Source: Caulobacter endophyticus (lineage in GTDB: Bacteria > Pseudomonadota > Alphaproteobacteria > Caulobacterales > Caulobacteraceae). Taken from it: DNA of 64,000 bases. The stretch spans positions 124,001 through 188,000 of the forward strand of contig NZ_JARQWV010000009.1 of the NCBI RefSeq assembly GCF_029543245.1. The letters run 5' to 3'. Both the position numbers and the translations under genes were made by a program. The notes under the pieces were generated by a model. The model saw nothing but the letters and a program-made list of their open reading frames with translations, did no database searches and was not told the DNA's origin. Numbering within the stretch: position 1 is the first letter of the stretch; the number at the start of each line of letters is the position of its first letter. This document shows positions 14,864 to 24,400 of this stretch, piece after piece.

Positions 14864-17791
14864 TCAGTAGCGCAGGCGCGCGTTCAGGAAGAACACGCGG
14901 CCCAGCACGTCGTAGACGGCCGGATAGCCGCTGTTCGACGGCGAGGCGTTGCCGCCCAGGATCGGATAGGCTTCCTGGGTCAGGTTCTTGACGCCGCCGG
15001 TGAAGGCCAGGTTGTCGTTGACGTCCCAGTCGGCCGACAGGTCGAAGTAGTTCTTCGCGCCGATCTTCTCGACGGTGAACACCGCCGAAGAGTCGTCCTG
15101 CACGTCGTCCAGGTAGTTCCAGACCAGGTTCACGCCGAACTGCTTGAAGCGCCAGTTGGCCGAGCTGCTGATCTTGTGGCGCGGCAGCGGGTTAACGTTG
15201 GGGTTACAACGCGTACCGAACTTGTCGGCGCACTTGATCGGCTGCGAGATGTCGTCCGGGATGATCGTGTATTCCCAGGTGTTGGTATACAGCGAACGAA
15301 CCGACAGCGAGCCCCAATCCGGCAGGCCGATGTCTTCCAATTGCGTGCGGTAGGTCACGCCGAAATCGAAGCCTTCGACGTTACGCTCAGCGACGTTCTG
15401 GTTGATCGACGAGACGTAGTCGATGCTGCCGTTGCCGAGGCGGTTGATGGCCTGGCAGTAGGGCGAGTTCGGGTTGCCGTTGACGATCGGGCCGTAGCAG
15501 ACCCCCATCAGGTTGGCCGTGCCGCCGCCGAAGGTGTCGATGGCGTCCTTCAGCTCGATGTTGAAGTAGTCCAGCGTCAGCGACAGGCCCGAGACGAACG
15601 ACGGCGTGTAGACGACGCCGACCGTGGTGGTCTTGGCCTTTTCCGGCTTCAGGTTCGGGTTGCCGCCCGACAGGGTCTGGGTCTGCTGGTTGGCGTTGAG
15701 GTTGCCGACCAGAGCCGCCGGAATGCCCGAGTTGATGCAGGCCTGACGGATCGCGGCGGTGACCACGGCGCGGTTCGAGCAGGGGTCGGTCGAGGCCGGG
15801 AAGCCGTTCGACTGCGGCGCGTAGAGTTCACCGATCGACGGGGCGCGGATGGCGCTGTTGTACGACACGCGAACCATCAGGTCGTCGATGGGCTTCCAGG
15901 TGCCGGCGACCTTGTAGGTCTTAACCGGGTCGGGCTGGGTGGTGTAGTCCGAGATACGGCCGGCCAGTTCCAGATCCAGCGACTTGACCAGCGGCAGGTC
16001 CTTCAGGATCGGCACCGCGACTTCGGCGTAGGCTTCGTAGACGTCGAAGCGACCCGTGACGGGCGGGCTGGCGTTGAAGCCGGTCAGGTTGCCGGTGGCA
16101 AGGTCCTGGCTCGGGTTGAAGGCGAAGTCTTCAGCGCGGTATTCGGCGCCGATGGCGAAGCCGATCGGACCAGCGGGCAGCGAGAAGGCGTTGCTGGTGT
16201 CACCGTTGAACACCAGGCCGGCATACAGTTGCTCGTAGTCTTGCGCCGAGTTGATGCGCGTCTTGATGAAATTCGCGGCGGCCTGCGAGATGTTGCCTTG
16301 GCCGTACAGGTTGATCGGCACGCAGCCGCCCGACGGGTCAAGACAGCCGGTGCCGCTGGCGTTCAGCAGCAGGGCCTGCTGGATGCGGGCCAGGCTGGTG
16401 TCGCCCAGCAGCGAGTTGCTGCCGTGGGTGTTGCCGTACTGGAAGTAGCTGTCGAAGCCGCCGTTGATGGCCTCGATTTCGCCCTTCAGACCCAGCTGCA
16501 GCTGGAAGCCGGTGAAGTCGTAGCGCGAGATACGCGGACCGACTTCCGACAGGCGGCGGTTGAAAACGCCGGTGACGGTGTCGTAGAGGCCGTCGCCGTC
16601 GCTGTCCACGTCGGTGAAGGTGCCGGCGGTCCACGAAGCGCTCGACGGGATCGTGTAGGCGGTGCGCGAACCCAGGCTGTTCAGCGCCGTCTTGGCGGCG
16701 GCCGTCAGGAACGGGTTGTTGTCCAGCGTGAAGCGGAAGGTGCGGTTGCCGATCGGGGTCGGCGCCAGCTGGGTGACGACCTTGCTGCTGACGAAGTTGC
16801 CCTTGGCGTAGGCGATCAGGCCCGGCTTGACTTCATAGCTGGCCAGCGAGGTGACCGAATAGCGCTCTTGCGGGGTCTGGACGTAGTTGACCGGCGCGAA
16901 GTTGTAGGTGTCGGTCGTGGGGTTGTAGATGCGCACGTTGCCGTCCGGCAGGAACAGCGCGGTGTTGGCCGGGTTGTTGTTACCCAGCGCCACGAAACGA
17001 CCGGAAACGAAAGCGCCAACCTGGCCCTGCTCGTTCGAGCCCGAACCGCTGGGCACCAGGCCGTTGCGGGCGGGGTTGTCGCCCCAGGCGGTGCTGAGCA
17101 TGCCGCCGCGCTCGCCTTGCGTCAGGGCTTCACGCTTGTTGTAGCCCAGGCTGAGGACGACGTTGCCCTTCTTGTCGCCGCCGAAGTTGGCGCCGAAGGT
17201 CATCGAGCCCGAGTAGATGGGGGCTTCGCCCTTGTCGGTGGCCTGATAGCCGGCCGACACTTCCAGGCCCTCGAAGTCGTCCTTCAGGATGAAGTTGACG
17301 ACGCCGGCGATGGCGTCCGAGCCGTACACGGCCGAACCGCCGCCCGACAGCACTTCGATGCGCTTGATCAGGGCCGGCGGGATCAGGTTGATGTCGACGG
17401 CGCCGGCTTGGGTGGTCGGGGTCTGACGCTTGCCGTCGACCAGCACCAGGGTGCGGTTGGCGCCGAGGCCGCGAAGGCTGACCGTGGCCGTGCCGTTGCT
17501 GCCGTTGTTGACCGTCGAGGTGATGCCCGGGACGGCCTGCGGCAGGGTGTTGATCAGGTTTTCGGTGTTCACCACGCCCGACTGCTGCAGTTCCTTCTCG
17601 CCGACGGCGGCGACGGGGCTGCTGGAGGTCAGGTCAGGACGCGCGATGCGCGAACCGGTGACGACGATTTCCTCGACCGCGGCAGGTTCTTCCTGCGCGA
17701 AAGCCGGCGAGGCCACCACGACCGGCGCGATCACGCCACACAGCAGGGTGGACGCAAGCAAACGCTTACGCGTGGACAAGGCGTGCAACAT
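14864..17791 (-). CDS. TonB-dependent outer-membrane receptor
   Basis: This 975-residue receptor has a signal peptide (residues 1-32, cleavage after AFA) and a TonB-box-like VEEIVVTGSR at residues 39-48. The plug carries NTLPQAVPGIT and RGLGANRTLVLVDGKR, with GSDAIAGVVNFILK closing it. A long beta-barrel follows and ends in the aromatic NARLRY. It would import a substrate too large for porins, powered by TonB-ExbBD. Start ATG 17791 (MLHALSTRKR) has a GGAGG site 4 nt upstream; the longer frame is unsupported. Adjacent to a pectate lyase, it may take up oligogalacturonides or other glycans (inference), but the substrate is not readable. Confidence 0.94.
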   Translation of the reverse strand: MLHALSTRKRLLASTLLCGVIAPVVVASPAFAQEEPAAVEEIVVTGSRIARPDLTSSSPVAAVGEKELQQSGVVNTENLINTLPQAVPGITSTVNNGSNGTATVSLRGLGANRTLVLVDGKRQTPTTQAGAVDINLIPPALIKRIEVLSGGGSAVYGSDAIAGVVNFILKDDFEGLEVSAGYQATDKGEAPIYSGSMTFGANFGGDKKGNVVLSLGYNKREALTQGERGGMLSTAWGDNPARNGLVPSGSGSNEQGQVGAFVSGRFVALGNNNPANTALFLPDGNVRIYNPTTDTYNFAPVNYVQTPQERYSVTSLASYEVKPGLIAYAKGNFVSSKVVTQLAPTPIGNRTFRFTLDNNPFLTAAAKTALNSLGSRTAYTIPSSASWTAGTFTDVDSDGDGLYDTVTGVFNRRLSEVGPRISRYDFTGFQLQLGLKGEIEAINGGFDSYFQYGNTHGSNSLLGDTSLARIQQALLLNASGTGCLDPSGGCVPINLYGQGNISQAAANFIKTRINSAQDYEQLYAGLVFNGDTSNAFSLPAGPIGFAIGAEYRAEDFAFNPSQDLATGNLTGFNASPPVTGRFDVYEAYAEVAVPILKDLPLVKSLDLELAGRISDYTTQPDPVKTYKVAGTWKPIDDLMVRVSYNSAIRAPSIGELYAPQSNGFPASTDPCSNRAVVTAAIRQACINSGIPAALVGNLNANQQTQTLSGGNPNLKPEKAKTTTVGVVYTPSFVSGLSLTLDYFNIELKDAIDTFGGGTANLMGVCYGPIVNGNPNSPYCQAINRLGNGSIDYVSSINQNVAERNVEGFDFGVTYRTQLEDIGLPDWGSLSVRSLYTNTWEYTIIPDDISQPIKCADKFGTRCNPNVNPLPRHKISSSANWRFKQFGVNLVWNYLDDVQDDSSAVFTVEKIGAKNYFDLSADWDVNDNLAFTGGVKNLTQEAYPILGGNASPSNSGYPAVYDVLGRVFFLNARLRY

Positions 17792-18408
17792 CAGACCTCC
17801 AAAACATATAGCAGCGCCGCTCGTGTTCCCCCGTGCGGCGCATTTTGCCCCCCCGCGTCGGGCTCGAAGCGGGTCTGCGCGCATGAACGGCGTTTGGCGA
17901 ACCGGGGTCAATCTTGCCCTGAAGCGTCAGATTACATTTGCTTCACACTGTAACAAAAGGGACGCACTCCGCCCCAAACGCGCCACATATTGCTCAGCAA
18001 TCGCCCATTCTGGATGAAATTGAGTTCAGATCGCGAAAATGAGTGCAGTCGACCTTATCGATAATCGAAAAAGCCCCCTCGACAGATCAATTGAGCAATC
18101 GAGGCAATTTGTTCCAGCTAAGCCACGCAATCTATGGCCCGACGTTGCGTTGTCGACGGTATACGAAAACTGGCGATTGCTGATTTTGAACTCAATACAA
18201 GCGAACAGATAACATTGCAATTTGGTAATGATGGATATCCTGGCGCGATCTTCGCGGCAGACCGCCACAAGCCGGCGCCCGTTTTTTCGGCGCCGGACAG
18301 ATGGAACCCGCAAGGGGCGATTGAACCAGCGAACGCCGATCTGTTAGCTAGAACCCATCGTCGCCCGGGTCGCGACGGGGGGAGATTCGCCGTGAACCAA
18401 GCCGCCCT
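17792..18408. promoter_or_regulatory. Long intergenic region upstream of TonB receptor, partly AT-rich
   Basis: This 617-bp divergent gap is unusually large for the window. The stretch from about 17985 to 18260 is clearly AT-richer than the surroundings. TTACA at 17932-17936 and TGTAA at 17949-17953 form an inverted repeat with a 12-bp spacer, a candidate operator for the receptor gene. An inverted repeat CCGGCGCC / GGCGCCGG with a T-rich loop is at 18272-18296. Two short ORFs (18026-18313 minus, 18134-18412 plus) have no recognisable domain and are not called as genes. Confidence 0.5.
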
Positions 18409-19152
18409 ATGACGGCCTTCAAACCCGTCCTGCGCATCCGCGCCGACCTTGATCCTTCTCCGTTCGCCGAAACCTTCGCCCGCGAGGGCGTGGTGCAGAT
18501 TCCGGTGTTTCTCGAACCGGCCGACGCCGATTCGGCCGCCGCCCTGCTGGACGGTATTTCGGCCTGGGCGATCGTTGCTCCGGACGAAAAGAACGAAACC
18601 CTGGTCATCACCAACGAGGCGATCCGCAAGTTCGGCGATCAGGCCGTGCGCCAGTTCCTGCAAGGGGCCCTGAAAAGGGCGTCTCGGGGTTTCTCGTTCA
18701 TCCACCTGTCCTACCCGCTGCAGGACGAGTACGCCCGCGATCCCTCCGGCCCCGTCCATGCCCTGACCGACCTCGTGCAGGGCCGGGCTTTTCTGGACTT
18801 CGGTGCGCAGGTCATCGGCGCCCCGCGCGTGGCCGGCGTTCGCGCCCAGGCCTCGAACTATCGTCCGGGCGACTTCCTGACGCTGCACGACGACAAGCAT
18901 GGCCGCGACACCCGTCTGGCCGCCTTTACGCTCGGCTTCACCCGCGCCTGGCGCCCCGACTGGGGCGGCCAGTTGCTGTTCCACGACGCCGAAGGCCAGA
19001 TCGAGCGGGGCTTCATGCCCGGCTTCAATGTCCTGACCCTGTTCAAGGTGCCCAAGGACCACTCCGTGGCGCCGGTCGCCGCCTATGCCGCCGCCAAGCG
19101 CCTGTCGGTCACCGGCTGGCTGATCGACGAGCCTCAAGGAGCGCCGCGATGA
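18409..19152 (+). CDS. 2-oxoglutarate/Fe(II)-dependent oxygenase, prolyl 4-hydroxylase fold
   Basis: This 247-residue protein has the P4Hc core. NYRPGDFLTLHDDKHG supplies the metal HxD, GGQLLFHD follows, and FKVPKDHSVAPV supplies the distal His and downstream 2-oxoglutarate region. The layout resembles Ofd1/Tpa1-type hydroxylases. A close paralogue is at 42284-43036. It overlaps the next gene by 4 bp (ATGA), so the two are translationally coupled. The target, a protein residue or a small molecule, is unknown. Start ATG 18409 has only a weak upstream ribosome-binding site. Confidence 0.88.
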   Translation: MTAFKPVLRIRADLDPSPFAETFAREGVVQIPVFLEPADADSAAALLDGISAWAIVAPDEKNETLVITNEAIRKFGDQAVRQFLQGALKRASRGFSFIHLSYPLQDEYARDPSGPVHALTDLVQGRAFLDFGAQVIGAPRVAGVRAQASNYRPGDFLTLHDDKHGRDTRLAAFTLGFTRAWRPDWGGQLLFHDAEGQIERGFMPGFNVLTLFKVPKDHSVAPVAAYAAAKRLSVTGWLIDEPQGAPR

Positions 19153-19691
19153 CTCTCTTCCGTCTCCCCTCGCCCCGCGCGGTCGCCGCAACCGGCGTGG
19201 CAGCCGCCCTCGCGGTCGGCGCGGCTCAGGCCGCGGCTCCCGTGGCCCCCGCCCTGAAAGCCCTGCTCGACTGCCGGGCGATCGCAGAGAACGACAAGCG
19301 GCTGGCCTGCTACGACGCTGCGGTCGACTCCATCACCACCGCCGAGAAGAAGGGCGAGGTCATCATCGTCGATCGCCAGCAGGCCCAGGCCGCGCGTCGC
19401 CAGGCCTTCGGCCTTGATCTTTCGGCCCTGTCGATCTTCGACCGCGGCGAGAAGAGCGACGAGCTCGACCGTATCACGGGCCAGGTGACCAAGGCCGTTC
19501 GCGGCGCCGACGGTCGCTGGCTCCTGACCCTGGCCGACGGCGCGACCTGGCGACAGTCCGACGATCGCGACCTGCCCTCGCCGCCCAAGCCCGGCTCCAA
19601 GGTCGAGATCCGCAAGGCCGCCGCAGGCAGCTACCTGATGAATATCGACGGCCAGATCGCCATCCGCGCCCGCCGGGTGATCGCGCCGTAG
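19149..19691 (+). CDS. Secreted hypothetical protein with VasI-like N-terminal motif
   Basis: This 180-residue protein has a signal peptide (residues about 1-29, ending AAQAA). Next comes a Cys-containing segment LLDCRAIAENDKRLACYDAA, a motif seen in VasI-like and many other small periplasmic proteins of proteobacteria. The C-terminal half (ITGQVTKAVRGADGRWLLTL..GATWRQ) looks like a small beta domain. It is coupled by a 4-bp overlap to the upstream 2OG oxygenase. No type VI secretion genes are in the window, so a secretion role is not supported. Confidence 0.75.
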   Translation: MTLFRLPSPRAVAATGVAAALAVGAAQAAAPVAPALKALLDCRAIAENDKRLACYDAAVDSITTAEKKGEVIIVDRQQAQAARRQAFGLDLSALSIFDRGEKSDELDRITGQVTKAVRGADGRWLLTLADGATWRQSDDRDLPSPPKPGSKVEIRKAAAGSYLMNIDGQIAIRARRVIAP

Positions 19692-19709
19692 AAGCCAGCG
19701 AGACCCACG

Positions 19710-20063
19710 ATGCTCAAGTATCTCGACACCGTCCGCGAACTGCTGACGCTCTATCTCGTAGTGCTGCTGGCGGCGGCGGGCTCCTACGCCTTCTTCGAGG
19801 GCAAGCCCTATCTGGACGGCGTCTGGTGGGCGTGCGTCACGGCCACCACCGTCGGCTACGGCGACATGTATCCGGCCACTGTCGGCGGACGGGTGACCGC
19901 GGTGATCCTGATGCACGTCACCCTGCTGCTGATCCTGCCGCTGCTGATCGGCAACATATGCTCGCGCTGCATCAAGGACGCCAACGAGTTCAGCCACGCC
20001 GAGCAGGAAGAGTTGAAGGCCACGCTGGCGCGGCTGGAGGCAAGGCTCACCGAGAAAGACTAG
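19710..20063 (+). CDS. Two-helix potassium channel protein
   Basis: This 117-residue membrane protein has two transmembrane helices around a pore loop carrying the exact K+ filter TTVGYGD (about residues 45-51; WWACVTATTVGYGDMYPAT). A short C-terminal helix with Glu/Arg-rich heptads (EELKATLARLEARL) may form a coiled coil for tetramer assembly. There is no RCK or cyclic-nucleotide domain, so it is a minimal KcsA-like channel. It follows the secreted protein gene by 18 bp and converges on the START-domain gene with a 4-bp overlap of ends. Confidence 0.9.
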   Translation: MLKYLDTVRELLTLYLVVLLAAAGSYAFFEGKPYLDGVWWACVTATTVGYGDMYPATVGGRVTAVILMHVTLLLILPLLIGNICSRCIKDANEFSHAEQEELKATLARLEARLTEKD

Positions 20064-20644
20064 GCGGCCTCGAGACAGGCTTCGCGCAGTCTGGTCAGGG
20101 CCTTGGGCGTATCCTTGCGCAATCCCGCGCGCAGCAGAGCCTTGGGGATCGCCCAGTCGACGGCCAGGCGGTTCTCATAAAACACCCGCGTGCCCGCGCC
20201 ACCGTTCAGGGGCTGCAGGCGCCACTCGCCCTCCTCGGCCTTCAGGTCACCCTCGACCAGACGGAAGCGGATGCGTCGGCGGTCCTCGTAGTCCGACCGG
20301 AAAACGATGCGCATGCGCGGGAAAAGCAGGCTTTTGCGCGTGACATGTTCGCGCACGTCCCAGCCCCGCTTCTGATCGCCCGACAGCACCACGCAGCGTT
20401 CCAGGTTGGTGATCATCCGCGCCGCGCTCGCGCAATCGGTCAGCACCGCCCATACCTTGTCCGGTGACGCGGGGATGTCGACGACGCCTCGGACCTGACC
20501 GCCGGTCGCACCGGCCGGATCAGGCGCGACCTCGGCATGGGCCTCACCACGGGACAGCGTCGCGCGGGCCTGCGGCGACAGCTCGAAGGCGGCGGCCGGC
20601 GAAACGCCGAAGCACACCAGAGTCAGGAGCGATAGTGTCCGCAA
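20060..20644 (-). CDS. SRPBCC/START-like lipid-binding family protein, exported
   Basis: This 194-residue protein has a signal peptide (residues about 1-19, ending SPAAAF) and a polyketide cyclase/START-like fold: VDIPASPDKVWAVLTDCASA, NLERCVVLSGD, then GGAGTRVFYENRLAVDWAIP near the end. The likely start is TTG 20644, preceded by GGAGG 5 nt upstream, which gives a clean signal peptide; no ATG or GTG fits as well. The role is unknown; related proteins bind lipids or hydrophobic ligands in the periplasm. It lies 62 bp downstream of the cyclophilin gene on the same strand. Confidence 0.8.
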   Translation of the reverse strand: MRTLSLLTLVCFGVSPAAAFELSPQARATLSRGEAHAEVAPDPAGATGGQVRGVVDIPASPDKVWAVLTDCASAARMITNLERCVVLSGDQKRGWDVREHVTRKSLLFPRMRIVFRSDYEDRRRIRFRLVEGDLKAEEGEWRLQPLNGGAGTRVFYENRLAVDWAIPKALLRAGLRKDTPKALTRLREACLEAA

Positions 20645-20706
20645 GGTCGCCTCCAGGAACGGCCCCCAAAGGCAGCTACGTGTCCGACAGGCGATCAGAT
20701 GCGGGA

Positions 20707-21312
20707 CTAGCCGACCCTCTTCATGCCGATGATCTGGACGGGCGCCTTCAGCATCTCGTCCTTCATCGCCTCGGTATAGGCCGGCCCGCCGGTGGGCATG
20801 GCCAGGATCTTCTTCACGATCGGCAGGCCCTCGACCACGGTTCCGAAGGCCGCGAAGCCCAGGTTGTCGCCTTTCGCGCCCGGATGGGCGTCGAGATACG
20901 GCATGGCGCTGGCGCAGATGAAGAAGTCGCACGTCGCCGTGCCCGGCGCGTTGCGGGCCATCGAGATCACGCCCGGCTTGTGGCGGATGCCGGTCTTGGT
21001 CGTGCTTTCGTGAGCGATCGGCGCAAAGCGGCGCGCGCGCGGCGGCGGCGCGCCCTGGATCGAGCCCGCGCCCTTCACGCCCTTGGTCCGCGAGGCTCGG
21101 TAGAAGGTCCCGCCGTCGTACTTCTTGGCGTCCACATAGCGCAGGAAGTTGGCCGAGGTGATCGGGGCCTTCTTGTCCTCCAGCTCCACCACGATCAGGC
21201 CGGCGCTGGTCTGGATCGCCACGCGCGGCTTGCCGGCGGCCAGGGCCAGGCCCGGCGTGGCGACGACGAGACCGGCGGCGCCGATCAAGGTGCGGCGGGC
21301 GATGTCGGTCAT
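20707..21312 (-). CDS. Peptidyl-prolyl cis-trans isomerase, cyclophilin type, exported
   Basis: This 201-residue cyclophilin has a twin-arginine-like signal (ARRTLIGAAGLVVATPGLALA). The core shows VVELEDKKAPITSANFLRYV, YDGGTFYRA, the FFICA segment and GFAAFGTVVEGLPIVKKI. It would catalyse proline isomerisation during folding of exported proteins. One deviation is GVISMARNAPGTATCDFFIC, where the usual GxLSMAN...SQFFI active-site Asn and Gln positions are changed, so activity could be reduced. ATG 21312 begins MTDIARRT. Confidence 0.88.
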   Translation of the reverse strand: MTDIARRTLIGAAGLVVATPGLALAAGKPRVAIQTSAGLIVVELEDKKAPITSANFLRYVDAKKYDGGTFYRASRTKGVKGAGSIQGAPPPRARRFAPIAHESTTKTGIRHKPGVISMARNAPGTATCDFFICASAMPYLDAHPGAKGDNLGFAAFGTVVEGLPIVKKILAMPTGGPAYTEAMKDEMLKAPVQIIGMKRVG

Positions 21313-21337
21313 GTGGGCGTCCTAGTCTGTGGTGCGT

Positions 21338-21442
21338 GATCCTCGTCCTTCGACAAACTCAGGATGAGGATCAAGGCAAGGGCTTGAGTATCGTTGGTCT
21401 AGGATAGATGCAGTAGAAACCTCATCCTGAGCTTGTCGAAGC
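21338..21442. repeat. Dispersed inverted repeat, family G
   Basis: ATCCTCGTCCTTCGACAAACTCAGGATGAGGAT and, about 55 bp on, CCTCATCCTGAGCTTGTCGAAGCATG form a long inverted repeat whose arms are also internally palindromic (CTCATCCTGAG). The CTCATCCTGAGCTTGTCGAA word is common in alphaproteobacterial intergenic repeats. It lies between the cyclophilin and 5-oxoprolinase genes on the same strand. Confidence 0.72.
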
Positions 21443-21499
21443 ATGCCCTCGGGCGGGCCGCGCCAGCGGCGCGACCCGATGGGGACGAGGTTTCGCGGC

Positions 21500-24400
21500 T
21501 CAGGCCTCCCCCCAGCCCCCGCCGCCCGGCGTCTCGATGATCACCCGGTCGCCGGCCGCGACCTGCGCCTCGTCGGTGGCGGCCAGGACTTGCACCGAGC
21601 CGTCCGCCCGCTCGATCCGCGCCAGCCCCAACGCGCCGCTGGCCCCGCCATGCAGGCCGAACGGCGCCACGCGGCGACGGTTGGACAGCAAGGTCACGGT
21701 CATCGGCTCGCGGAAGCCGATGGTGCGCACCACCCCGTCGCCGCCTCGATGCTCGCCCGCCCCGCCGGAGCCGCGCCGGATCGAGAACGCCTCGACCCGC
21801 ACCGGATAGCGCGTCTCCAGCACCTCCGGATCGGTCAGGCGGCTGTTGGTCATGTGGGTCTGCACGGCGTCGGCGCCGTCGAAATCCGGCCCCGCCCCGG
21901 CCCCGCCGCAGATGGTCTCGTAGTACTGCCGCCGCTCGTCGCCGAAGGTGAAGTTGTTCATCGTCCCCTGCGCGGCGGCCATCACGCCCAGCGCGCCATA
22001 GAGGGCGTCGACCACCACCTGGCTGGTCTCGACATTGCCCGCCACCACCGCCGCCGGATAGCGCGGCTTGAGCATCGAGCCCTCGGGAATGACCAGCTCG
22101 ACCGGCCGCAGGCAGCCGTCGTTCATCGGGATCTCGTCGTCCACCAGCGTGCGGAAGACGTACAGAGCCGCCGCCCGGCAGATCGAGGCCGGAGCGTTGA
22201 AATTGGTCGGAACCTGGTCGCTGGTGCCGGTGAAGTCGACCCGCGCGGTGCGGGCGGCCTGGTCGACGGTGATCGCCACCTTCACCACGCTGCCGTCGTC
22301 GAGTTCGTAGGCGAAGGCGCCGTCCGACAGCCTGGCCAGCACGCGGCGCACGGCCTCCTCGGCGTTGTCCTGCACGTGGGCCATATAGGCCTCGACCACG
22401 TCCTGGCCGAACTCGGCGACCAGGCCGGTCAGGCTTTCGGCGCCGCGCGCGCAGGCGGCGACCTGGGCTTTCAGATCGCCGATGTTCTGGTCGGGATTGC
22501 GGGCCGGCCACTTGCCCGAGGCCAGCAGCGCCCGCGTCTGCGCCTCCAGGAACCGCCCGCCCTCGACCAGCAGGAAGTTCTCGATGAGGACGCCCTCCTC
22601 CTCAACCGTCCTGCTGCCCGGCGGCATCGAGCCCGGCGTGATCCCGCCGATGTCGCCCTGGTGGCCGCGCGCGGCGACGTAGAACAGCAAGGCGCCGGCT
22701 GCGTCGAACACCGGCATGACCACCGTCACGTCCGGCAGGTGGGTGCCGCCGGCATAGGGGGCGTTGAGCATATAGACGTCGCCGGGCTTCATGCCTCGAC
22801 CGTCATTGGCCCTGCCATCGCGGATCGCCCGCACGCTGTCGCCCATCGAGCCCAGGTGCACAGGCATGTGCGGGGCGTTGGCGATCAGGTTGCCGTCGCG
22901 GTCGAACAGAGCGCAGGAGAAGTCGAGGCGTTCCTTGATGTTCACCGAATAGGCGGTGTTCTGCAGCGCGAACCCCATCTCCTCGGCTACGGCCATGAAG
23001 AGGTTGTTGAACACTTCCAGCATCACCGGATCGGCCTGCGTGCCGGCCGCGCGGCGGGGGGCCAGGGCCTCGACGCGGTCGAGGATCAAATTCAGGTGCG
23101 CATCGACCTTGGCCCGCCAGCCAGGTTCGACCACGGTGGTGCCGGTGGCCTCGCGGATGATGGCGGGGCCCGACACTTCGGCGTCGACGGCCATCTCATC
23201 GCGATCGAAGACGGGTGCCGCATACGTCGATCCAGCCAGCCTGACCTGGACTTCGGCGAGCGGTTCTGGCGCCCCCGTAGACGCACTGGATTTAGGTTCC
23301 AGCGCCGCTCCGGCGTCGGCATGGCCGATCGCCTCGACGCTGAGGGTCTCGACCACCAGCGGCGTCGCCGGCGAGACGAAGCCGAAGCGGCGCTGGTGCA
23401 GCGCTTCGAACGCGGCCTTCACGCCTTCCGCATCCGTCAGCGGCACGCGCAGAGGGGTGTCGGTGCCGGCGTACTTCAGCAGCAGCGCAGCCTCGGTCTC
23501 AACCTTCACCAGCGGCGCGTCCTGAGCGCGCAGGGCGCTTTCCGCCTCGGCCGCCAGGACGGCGGCGCGGGCCGGCAGGGTCGCGGCGGCCTCGTCCAGG
23601 CGCTGCTCGATGGTGGTCTCGCGCAGCAGGCGCAGGTCGGCCAGGCCCATGCCGTAGGCGCTGAGCACGCCCGCGAACGGGTGGATCATCACCGTCTTCA
23701 TGCCCAGGGCGTCGGCCACCAGGCAGGCATGCTGCCCGCCCGCCCCGCCGAAACAGGCCAGCACGTAGCGGGTGACGTCGTAGCCGCGCTGGATCGAGAT
23801 CTGGCGCACGGCTTTCGCCATGTTCTCGACGGCGATGGTCAGAAAGCCCTCGGCGATCTCGGCCGGGCTCATGACGCGACCGGTGGCCGCCGCGATCTCG
23901 GCCGCCAGGGCCTCGAAGCGCTCGACCACCACATCGCGGTCCAGCGGCTGGTCGGCGTCGGGGCCGAAGACGTGCGGGAAGAACTCCGGCTGTAGCTTGC
24001 CCAGCATGACGTTGCAGTCCGTCACCGTCAGCGGCCCGCCGCGCCGATAGCAGGCCGGACCCGGATTGGCCCCGGCAGAGGCCGGTCCCACCCGCAGGCG
24101 CGCACCGTCGAACGAACAGATCGAGCCGCCGCCGGCCGCCACGGTGTGGATGTTCATCATCGGCGCGCGCATCCGCACGCCGGCCACCACAGTCTCGTAG
24201 GCCCGCTCGTACTCGCCGGCATAGTGGCAGACGTCGGTCGAGGTGCCGCCCATGTCGAAGCCGATGACGCGGCTGAACCCCGCCTCGGCCGCCGTCTTGG
24301 CCATGCCCACCACGCCGCCGGCCGGACCCGACAGGATGGCGTCCTTGCCGCGGAAGGCCCGCGCGTCGGTCAGACCGCCGTTCGACTGCATGAAGAAGAG

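Noticed and set aside
15176..17953. A 925-codon open frame antisense to the TonB receptor
   Set aside because: It is rich in Arg, Gly, Val and Gln, has no domain, and is the expected high-GC mirror of a real gene with strong motifs and a signal peptide.
18026..18412. Two short ORFs in the AT-rich gap (95 codons minus, 92 codons plus)
   Set aside because: No ribosome-binding site, no recognisable domain and atypical composition. The ATGA contact of the plus ORF with the oxygenase start is noted but is weak evidence alone.
19149..19691. Type VI secretion involvement from the VasI-like motif
   Set aside because: The Cys-R..RLACYD motif is common in other small exported proteins, and no T6SS gene is present in the window.
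20707..21312. Cyclophilin as a pseudogene because of altered active-site residues
   Set aside because: The reading frame is complete with a good signal sequence, and divergent exported cyclophilins are common.
21443..23995. An 850-codon open frame antisense to the 5-oxoprolinase
   Set aside because: Low-complexity His/Arg/Gln composition and no motif; the minus-strand frame carries the HyuA/HyuB signatures.
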